From: Archangiaceae bacterium
GTDB lineage: Bacteria; Myxococcota; Myxococcia; Myxococcales; Myxococcaceae
Reading direction: 5' to 3'
Length of the DNA stretch: 24,757 nucleotides
NCBI GenBank assembly: GCA_023248915.1
Contig: JAHFDQ010000022.1
Coordinates: 1 to 24,757 of the forward strand
In this document: positions 15,869 through 24,200 of the stretch, one piece after another
Layout of the letters: each line of letters starts with the position of its first letter
Numbering within the stretch: the first letter of the stretch is position 1
The notes under the pieces: generated by a model
What the model was told of the DNA's origin: nothing
Databases searched by the model: none
The model's input: only the letters and a program-made list of their open reading frames with translations
Made by a program: the position numbers and the translations under genes

Positions 15869-16046
15869 GGGAGGAGAGTTTCATGGCTCGTCGGTCGTGC
15901 CGCAAGCTCCGAAGGGCGCATTGGACGCATTGAGGCCCGCTTCGTCACGACTCCAGCGAAGAGCAACATCAGTACGCAGGCCCACGAAACCATTCGTGTC
16001 TGAAGGTCGTTGGTTGCACGGTTTCCACGATTGGGCGAGATTGTGG
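15869..16046. other. Divergent intergenic region with a strongly translated-looking 16-codon ORF
   Basis: This gap separates two divergent MYXO-CTERM genes. On the plus strand GGGAGGAG (15869-15876) precedes ATG 15883 by 6 bases. The ORF is MARRSCRKLRRAHWTH and a TGA (15931-15933). It may be a leader peptide or chance. No promoter could be assigned. Confidence 0.35.
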
Positions 16047-17924
16047 ATGAGTCGCCGCTTCGGCCGGAGTGTGCGCCAGGATTGGGGCCGAGAAGTGCAG
16101 ATTGATTGGAGAATCGTCCCGTGGCGCCTGTCTTCGATCTTGGCGGTGCTGCTTCTTCCAGCGGTTGCCGCGAGTGCCAACATCAGCGTCGAAATCTTGC
16201 TGCCCTCGCCCACCTGGCCGGTCGATGACCACGTGGACGTGAGCGCCCTCGTGACGTCGAAGTACCAAGTGAGCTCGGTCGTCGCCGGCCTCGCCGATGG
16301 CGCGGCTGGTTCGATGTCGTTCGTCGCCTCGAGCGGCCGATGGGAGGGGACGGTTTGGGTGCCACAGTTCGTAAGTGGGCCGGTCACGCTGACCGTCACC
16401 GTAACGGACGTGCAGGGCGAGGTCGCAAGCGGCAGCCTGCTGCTGACGGTCGATCGTCCGCCAAAGCTGACCGTTCTCGAACCTGGACCAAGCAGTCTGG
16501 CCCGGCCCGGGCTTCGCATCCACGTGAAGTGTGTCGATGACAGCCCCACGCCATGCACGGTGAAAGTCTTCCTGCGCGAAACTTCGAAGGGCCGGCCGAG
16601 CACTGGGTCCGAGATCGCGCTCTGGCAAGGTGAAACCGAAGTCGACGTGACTACCTGCCCGTACGACTACGACGGGCAGATGCTCAGAGTCGAGATGAGT
16701 GCCACTGACGGCGTCAACGCGCCCGTGGAAGCCCATGCCGAGGTCATCGTGGAGATGTCCGCGGCTCTTGATTCGGTCGGCCAAGTTCCCGGCGCGCTCT
16801 TCGATGCCGACGACGACCGGATGCTCTTCCGCGACCCCGATGGCGGACTCCGAAGTCAGGCTCGCGCTGGCGGCGAAGCCAAGTACCTCGGAGCGATGGC
16901 TGCCTCGATCATCTTCAGCTTCCCCGAATGGCGCGGCTTCGGGAGTCCTGATTCGCCGGCGACTGGCGCCTCCCTGGTTCCCGCAGGGGCTGTTTGGGTC
17001 AGCAACTGGCAGCTCTTCGCGTTCACCGCTCTGCCCACCGGAGAACTGGGCAAAATGATGAGTCGTATCAGCCCGCCACCGGTCCGTGGCCGATTCGTGG
17101 CGTGGAACGACGCGCTTTCCGGCAACCCCACCTTGTACGATTCCGACAAGAGTGCCGTCACCACATTCTTGGGTGGGTACCTGCTGGATCTCACCCAGCA
17201 AGGCGAAGTTCTTTGGGAGGATTCCGCGGGGGTCTACCTGACCTCGACCGACGGCGGCACCGTCCAGGTCAATGACGGAGGCTATGACGAGGTCCAGTCG
17301 GCACTCACCGACGGCCGCCATTTCGTCCTGGTCGGCGGAGGGTCGATGTGGGACCGGACGATGAGGGTGAGAGGCCCGGCAGGCGAGGTGACCATTCAAA
17401 ACGTCAACTGGGACGGTCGCTACGCCCTGATCGCCCTGAACGATGGCTGGGTCGCCTACACGAAGCCCGATGGTCCGACGCAGGCAGCCGTCTGGCTGGT
17501 GGGGCCCGACGCCGGCGAGACTCAGCTCACCCATTGGGGAACGGACAGCGACATCGAGGCCGTGAGCCCCACTGGCGAAGTGGCGTACCTCAATTGGGGA
17601 CGGCGGTATCTCGTCTCGGTCGGACGTGACTCCCAAGACATCGGCGGCGCCCAGGGGCGCATATTCTGGGGTGACGGCGGCTGGCGAATCATTGAAGGCA
17701 ATACGCTGTTTGCAGTCTTGCCCGGCGGGTCCGAGGTGGGCCTCGAAGCGTGCGTTCCCTCGAGCGAGCCAGACGCAGGTTCCAGTTCGCCACCACGCAA
17801 GCCAGGGTGCGGATGCAGCACCTTGGATCCCCTCCTGCCGCTCGCCCTGCTCTCATTGCCGGGACTGGCTCAGGCCGTGCGACGCCGGCGACCAAGCCGC
17901 CGGGTTTCCGTTTCGCGAGCATAG
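16047..17924 (+). CDS. Secreted MYXO-CTERM protein with Ig-like and propeller-like regions
   Basis: The product is 625 residues from ATG 16047. A GTG at 16095 gives a tighter signal peptide and is a good alternative; neither has a strong ribosome site. The hydrophobic signal WRLSSILAVLLLPAVAASA precedes two beta-sandwich-like regions (about 45-130 and 133-230) with the alternating pattern VTLTVTVTDVQGEVASGSLLL, then RPPKLTVLEPG. Residues ~235-570 form repeated short beta-sheet blades (RGRFVAWNDALSGNPTLYDS, GEVLWEDSAGVYLTS, DGRYALIALNDGWVAYTK) like TolB/WD-type propellers. After the linker SEPDAGSSSPPRKP comes GCGC (587-590), a hydrophobic stretch and RRRRPSRR, a MYXO-CTERM-type tail. It is probably surface anchored. 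Role unknown. It lies inside the 4.1-kb module flanked by 67-bp repeats. Confidence 0.8.
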   Translation: MSRRFGRSVRQDWGREVQIDWRIVPWRLSSILAVLLLPAVAASANISVEILLPSPTWPVDDHVDVSALVTSKYQVSSVVAGLADGAAGSMSFVASSGRWEGTVWVPQFVSGPVTLTVTVTDVQGEVASGSLLLTVDRPPKLTVLEPGPSSLARPGLRIHVKCVDDSPTPCTVKVFLRETSKGRPSTGSEIALWQGETEVDVTTCPYDYDGQMLRVEMSATDGVNAPVEAHAEVIVEMSAALDSVGQVPGALFDADDDRMLFRDPDGGLRSQARAGGEAKYLGAMAASIIFSFPEWRGFGSPDSPATGASLVPAGAVWVSNWQLFAFTALPTGELGKMMSRISPPPVRGRFVAWNDALSGNPTLYDSDKSAVTTFLGGYLLDLTQQGEVLWEDSAGVYLTSTDGGTVQVNDGGYDEVQSALTDGRHFVLVGGGSMWDRTMRVRGPAGEVTIQNVNWDGRYALIALNDGWVAYTKPDGPTQAAVWLVGPDAGETQLTHWGTDSDIEAVSPTGEVAYLNWGRRYLVSVGRDSQDIGGAQGRIFWGDGGWRIIEGNTLFAVLPGGSEVGLEACVPSSEPDAGSSSPPRKPGCGCSTLDPLLPLALLSLPGLAQAVRRRRPSRRVSVSRA

Positions 17925-18161
17925 GAAACGTTGAGGCCCTCGCGGGGCGTGACGTCCAGGACGCCTGCGACGAAGCGGGCATGGACGGCGCGCCAGGGGG
18001 TGCCGGCGTCGACGGCGAGGGGCCAAGTCTTCGCCTTGGCGCAGAACCCTTCCGTGCCCCGGGGTGGGGTTCAAGACGACAGGGTGAGGTGTAGTCCGGC
18101 GCCGCGTCCCGAGTGCGGCGACCGGGGTGTGGCCTGTCAAGACCACGGCCGGTGAGGGAGG
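17925..18161. other. Intergenic stretch with a start-less minus-strand reading frame
   Basis: Between the MYXO-CTERM gene and repeat copy B is about 237 bp of high-GC DNA. On the minus strand a frame is open from 18070 to 17870 (stop TGA) with no start codon. It reads EGFCAKAKTWPLAVDAGTPW, then RAVHARFVAGVLDVTPREG, before entering the 3' end of the plus-strand gene. The composition looks protein-like and may be a gene remnant carried by the inserted module, but I recognise no family. Confidence 0.3.
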
Positions 18162-18228
18162 AAGCGAGTTTCGACTACCGGCGCTCGGACGGCCGGACGC
18201 CCGCGCGCCGGCGCCGAGCGAGCCCCGC
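18162..18228. repeat. 67-bp direct repeat, copy B (3' end of the giant gene)
   Basis: This is the partner of 14047-14113, offset by 4115 bp, with 65/67 identity (differences at 18170 and 18217). Positions 18175-18228 are the last codons and stop of the giant MYXO-CTERM gene, including its Arg cluster. It carries the same CCGGCGC/GCGCCGG inverted repeat (18178-18184 and 18205-18211). Confidence 0.9.
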
Positions 18229-21200
18229 CAGGCCCAGGGCGACCGCCAGCGAGAGCAGGGGCCCGGACGAAGCCCCGTCGCAGCCGCAGCCGACGGTGTA
18301 GATGCGCCGCTGGGGTGGCCCCTCGTCCGGCGGTCCGCTGTCGGCGTCGCCGCCGTCGAGCTCGCCGCCGTCGGTCGGTCCGCCGTCGCCGCCATCGCCG
18401 CCGTCCGAGGTGACGTCGAGCGTCGCGAAGGTGAGCATCGCCCCGAACGCGGTCCCCGCCGCGTTGTCGGACACGGCGCAGAAGTAGTACGTGGTCGCCG
18501 GGCTCAGGTCGGCGAGGTCATTCGAGTAGGGAACGGCGGCGCTTCCCGAGCCCAGCGCGGCGGCCCCCGATGCCGGCGCCCGCGTTCCGAAGGAGTCGTC
18601 ACAGCCTCCAGGGTCGGTGGCGCTGTAGCGGAACCAGCCCGTCGCGGCGGAGAAGCTCGGATTCGCGGTCGCGTTGAGAGTTGCGCTGGTGGACGTCACC
18701 GCCGTGGTGGCGAGGGTGGTGACGGTGGGCACGACGGCCGTGGTGGTGAAGGACAGCACCGAACCGAACGCGGTGCCGGCGACGTTGTTGGCGATGGCGC
18801 AGAAGTAGTACGCCGTCGCCGGATTCAGCGCGGCCAAGCTGCTCGAGTACGGAGTGTCGACGCCTCCCGACCCCAGCGCCGCGCCGCTCGCCGTCGGCAG
18901 CCGCGTTCCGAAGGTGTCGTCGCAGGCCCCCGGGTCGGCCAGGGCGTAGCGATACCAGCCCGTCGACGCGCTGAAGTGGGGGTTGGCGGTTCCGCCAAGG
19001 GTCGCTCCGGTTGACGAGACTGCCGTGGCGGCCACGGTGGCGACGGTGGGCGGCACGGCGCCGGTGGTGAACGACAGCACCGAACCGAACCCGGTGCCGC
19101 CGGCGTTGTTCGCGATGGCACAGAAGAAGTGCGTCGTCGCCGGGTTCAACCCGACGAAGGCGTTCGAGTAAGGAACCGGCGTGGCCGCCGAGCCCAGCGC
19201 GGTCCCGCCCGACGTCGGCATCCGGGTGCCAAACGTGTCGTCGCAGCTCGCCGGGTTGGTGACGTCGAAGCGGAACCATGCCGTCGTCGCCGCCAGGTTC
19301 GGGTTGGCCGAGCCGGTCAATGTCGCGCGGTCGGTGGTGACGTACGCGGCCGCGGTCGTCACGACGGTGGGCCCTATCAACTGAGTGGCGAATGAAAGGA
19401 CCGTGCCGAACGCCGTCCCGGCCGTGTTGTCGGCGATGGCGCAGAAGTAATAGAGGCTCCCCGGAGCCAGACCGGTGATGTCCGCCGGAAAGGGAACGGA
19501 AGCGCCCCCCGAGCCCAGCGCGGCGCCACTGGACGCGGGCACCCGGGTTCCGAACGCGTCGTCGCAAGCCCCGGGGTCGGTGAGGCTGTAGCGGAACCAG
19601 CCCGCCGAATCGGAGAAGTTGGGGTTGGCGGACCCATTGAGCGTCCCGGTGGTGAGGGTCACCGCCGTGGCGGCCGCGGTGGTGACGGTGGCCACCACCG
19701 CCGCGGTGGTGAAGGACAAGACCGAGCCGAACGCTGTCCCCGCGACGTTGTCGGCGATGGCGCAGAAGTAGTACGTCGTCGCCGGATTCAACGCCGCCAC
19801 CGCGTTCGAGGTGGGGGCCGCGGTGCCTGCCGCCCCCAGCGCGGTTCCGCCTACGGCCGGCACCCGGGTGCCGAACGCGTCGGTGCAGGTGCCGGGGTCG
19901 GACGTGCTGTAGCGGAACCAGCCCGTCGAGGCGCTGTAGTTGGGGTTGGCCGAACCGTTGAGCGTCGCGCCGCCCGCCGTCACGGCCGTGGCGGCGCTGG
20001 TGGTGACAGTGGGCACGACGGCCGCGGTGGTGAAGGACAAGACCGAGCCGAACGCCGTCCCCGCGGCGTTGCTGGCGATGGCGCAGAAGTAGTACGTCGT
20101 CGCCGGAGTCAGCGATGCCACCGCGTCCGAGAAGGGGGCGGGAGCGCTCCCCGAACCGAGCGCGGCGCCGCTCGACGCCGGCACCCGCGTCCCAAAGACG
20201 TCGTCGCAGGTGCCGGGGTTGGACGTGTCGTAACGGACCCAGCCCGTCGTCGCGGAGAAGTTCGGGTTGGCCGAGCCGTTCAACGTCGCGCCGCTCGAAG
20301 TCACGGCCGTGGCGGCGTTGGTGGTGACGGCGGGCGTTACCGCGGTGGTGGTGAAGGACAGCACCGAGCCGAAGGACGTCCCGGCCGCGTTGTTGGCGAT
20401 GGCGCAGAAGTAGTACGTCGTCGCCGGGTTCAGTCCGGAGACCGCGTTCGAGTAGGGGACGGCGGCGCCGGCCGAGCCCAGCGCGGCGCCGCCCGCGCTC
20501 GGCAGCCGCGTCCCAAACACGTCGTCGCAGCTTCCGGGGTTGGTGACGTCGTACCGAAACCAGCCCGTCGTCGCGGCGAAGTTTGGATTGGCCGAGCCGT
20601 TCAGGGTGGCTCCGCCGGAGGTGACGGAAGAGGCCGCGGTGGTGACGACGGTGGGCCCCACCAACTGAGCGGTGAAGGACAGCACCGAGCCGAACGCCGT
20701 CCCGGCGGCGTTGCTGGCGATGGCGCAGAAGTAATAGGTGGTGGCCGGAGTCAGGGCGGCGAGGTTCTGGGTGAAGCCCGAAGCGGCGCCGCCAGCGCCC
20801 AGGCCGGTGCCGCCCGCTCCCGGCACCCGGGTGCCGAAGGCGTCGTCGCAGCTTCCGGGGTTGGTGGCGCTGTAGCGGAACCAGCCGGTCGCGGCGGAGA
20901 AGTTGGGGTTGGCAGAACCATTCAACGTCGCGGTGGTGGAGGTGACCGCGGTGGCGGCGCTGGTGGTGACGGTGGGCACGATGGCCGCGGTGGTGAAGGA
21001 CAGCACCGAGCCGAACGCCGTCCCGGCGGCGTTGCTGGCGATGGCGCAGAAGTAATACGTCGTCGCCGGATTCAGCGACGCCACCGCGTTCGAGTAGGGG
21101 GCGGCAGCGCCCCCTGAGCCGAGCGCGGCGCCTCCTGCCCCCGGCACCCGGGTTCCGAAGGCGTCGGTGCAGCTTCCGGGGTTGGTGGCGCTGTAGCGAA

Positions 21201-24200
21201 ACCAGCCCGTCGAGGCGCTGTAGTTGGGGTTGGCCGAACCGATGAGGGTCGCGCCGCTCGACGTCACTCCCGTGGCGGCCGAGGTGGTGACGGTGGGCAC
21301 CACGGCCGCCGTGGTGAAGGACAAGACCGAGCCGAAGGCCGTGCCGGCGACGTTGCTGGCGATGGCGCAGAAGTAGTACGTCGTCGCCGGATTTAGCGCC
21401 GCCACCGCGTTCGAGTAGGGGGCGGCCGATCCGCCTGAACCGAGCGCGGCGCCTCCCGCCCCCGGCACCCGGGTTCCAAAGGCGTCATCGCAGCTTCCCG
21501 GGTTGGTGGCGCTGTAGCGGAACCAGCCCGTCGCGGCGGAGAAGTTGGGGTTGGCGGACCCGTTCAGCGTCGCGCCGCTCGAAGTCACGGCGGTGGCGGC
21601 GCTGGTGGTGACGGTGGGCACGATGGCCGCGGTGGTGAAGGACAGCACCGGGCCGAAGGCGGTCCCAGCGACGTTGCTGGCGATGGCGCAGAAGTAATAG
21701 GTGGTCGCCGGGCTCAGCGACGCCACCGCGTTCGAATAGGGGTTGGCCGAGCCTGCCGACCCCAGCGCGGCGCCACTCACCCCCGGCACCCGGGTGCCGA
21801 ACGCGTCGCTGCAAGTGCCGGGGTCGGTGACGCTGTAGCGGAACCAGCCCGTCGTGGCGGAGAAGTTGGGGTTGGCCGAGCCGTTCAGCGTCGCGCCGCT
21901 CGAAGTCACCCCCGTGGCGGCCGTGGTGAGGACGGTGGGCACCACCGCCGTGGTGGTGAAGGACAGCACCGAGCCGTAGGCCGTCCCGGCGGCGTTGCTG
22001 GCGATGGCGCAGAAGAAGTACGTCGTCGCTGGATTCAGCGCCGCCACCGCGTCCGAGAAGGGGGCGGCGGCGCTTCCCGACCCGAGCGCCGCGCCGCTCG
22101 ACGCCGGCACCCGCGTCCCGAAGACGTCGTCGCAGCTTCCGGGGTTGGACGTGTCGTAGCGGAACCAGCCCGTCGTGCCGGAGAAGTTGGGGTTGGCCGA
22201 GCCATTCAGCGTCGCGCCGCTCGAAGACACTCCCGTCGCGGCCGAGGTGGTGACGACGGGCGCCACCGCGGTGGTTGTGAAGGACAGCAGCGAGCCGAAG
22301 GCCGTCCCGGCGGCGTTGCTGGCGATGGCGCAGAAGAAGTACGTCGTCGCTGGATTCAGCGCCGCCACCGCGTTCGAGTACGGGGCGGCCGCTCCGCCTG
22401 AACCGAGCGCGGTGCCTCCCGCCCCCGGCACTCGGGTGCCGAAGACGTCGGTGCAGCTCCCGGGGTTGGTGACGTCGTACCGAAACCACCCCGTCGTCGC
22501 GGCGAGGTTCGGGTTGGCCGAGCCGTTCAGCGTCGCTCCGCCGGAGGTGACGGACGAAGCCGCGCCGGTGACGACGGTGGGCCCCACCAGTTGAGCGGTG
22601 AAGGACAGCACCGAGCCGAAGGCTGTCCCGGCGGCGTTGCTGGCGATGGCACAGAAGTAATAGGTGGTGGCCGGAGTCAGGGCGGCGAGGTTCTGGGTGA
22701 AGCCCGAAGCGGCGCCGCCAGCGCCCAGGGCGGTGCCGCCCGCTCCCGGCACCCGGGTGCCGAAGGCGTCGTCGCAGCTTCCGGGGTTGGTGGTGCTGTA
22801 GCGAAACCAGCCGGTCGCGGCGGAGAAGTTGGGGTTGGCAGAACCATTCAACGTCGCGGTGGTGGAGGTGACCGCGGTGGCGGCGCTGGTGGTGACGGTG
22901 GGCACCACCGCCGTGGTGGTGAAGGACAGCACCGAGCCGAAGGCCGTCCCGGCGGCGTTGCTGGCGATGGCGCAGTAGTAGTACGTCGTCGCCGGATTGA
23001 GCGCCGCCACCGCGTTCGAGTACGGGGCGGCCGTTCCGCCTGCTCCGAGCGCGGTGCCCCCGGCTCCCGGCACCCGAGTTCCGAAGGCGTCGGTGCAGCT
23101 TCCTGGGTTGGTGGTGCTGTACCGGAACCAGCCCGTACTGGCGGAGAAGTTGGGGTTGGCCGAGCCATTCAGCGTCGCGCCGCTCGAAGTCACGCCCGTG
23201 GCGGCCGAGGTGGTGACGGTGGGTGCCACGGCCGCGGTGGTGAAGGACAGCACCGAGCCGAAGGCCGTCCCGGCCGCGTTGCTGGCGATGGCGCAGAAGT
23301 AATACGTCGTCGCCGGATTCAGCGCCGCCACCGCGTTCGAGTAGGGGGCGGCCGCTCCGCCTGCGCCGAGCGCGGCGCCGCCCGCCCCTGGCACCCGGGT
23401 GCCGAACGCGTCGGTGCAGCTTCCCGGGTTGGACGTGCTGTAGCGAAACCAGCCGGTCGTGGCGGAGAGGTTCGGGTTGGCCGAACCATTGAGCGTCGCG
23501 CCGCTAGACGTCACGGCCGTGGCGGCGCTGGTGGTGACGGTGGGAAGGGCAGGGGCGGTGGTCACCTCGGCGACGACGGAGTAGCCGTCAATCACCGCCC
23601 CACTGGCGTTGACCGCGCGGAAGCAGAAGGGGTTGTTGGCGGGCGCCCCGTTGTCAATCAACGAGAAGTCCCACTTGCCGTCTTGGCCCGGGTTGACGGT
23701 CGTGGAGTTGGTGAAGTTGTTCAGCTCTTCGTAACTCTGGTTGACGATGGGGTCGGCGCCGTGGGTCGGGTCGGAGGCATTGGCGGTCAACGCCGCCCCG
23801 TCGGCCGGAGCGGCGTTGTTGTTGAAGGCAATGGTGGTGGCGCCGGTGACGTCGGCGTACGTCTCTCCGGCGAACCCGGTGTCGCAGGTGCCGCTGCGCG
23901 GCGCGAACTGCAGCTTGAAGGACTGGGCGCCCGCGGTGAGGGCCCCGTCCGCGACGTGGAGGAGCAGCCGCAGCCGGAAGGCGGTACCGGTCGAGGCCAG
24001 CGTGGCGGCGGTGTTCTGCGCGGCCAGGGCGGCGCCTACATTGGTGGAGTTGGCGTTGTTGAACAGCCGGTAGCCGGACTGGGTGACGGTGACTGCCTTG
24101 AAAACCGCCCCGACCGCGGTCCAGAAATTCGCCGGGTTGATGGTCCACGTCATCGTCTTGGTTCCCGACCCGAGCAGGTCTTCGCCTCCGGTGACCGAGT

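Noticed and set aside
14047..18228. Direct repeats considered as transposon or phage attachment sites
   Set aside because: No transposase or integrase lies between them, there are no terminal inverted repeats, and one copy is the coding end of a surface gene, so homologous recombination fits better.
17853..18395. 180-codon minus-strand frame across the end of the giant gene
   Set aside because: It overlaps the giant gene's Asp/Gly linker and tail in another frame and has low-complexity Arg/Pro/Thr composition.
18412..23544. Repeat array considered as a CRISPR or other non-coding satellite
   Set aside because: The units are 321 bp, in frame, with amino-acid-level conservation and no spacers; it is a protein repeat.
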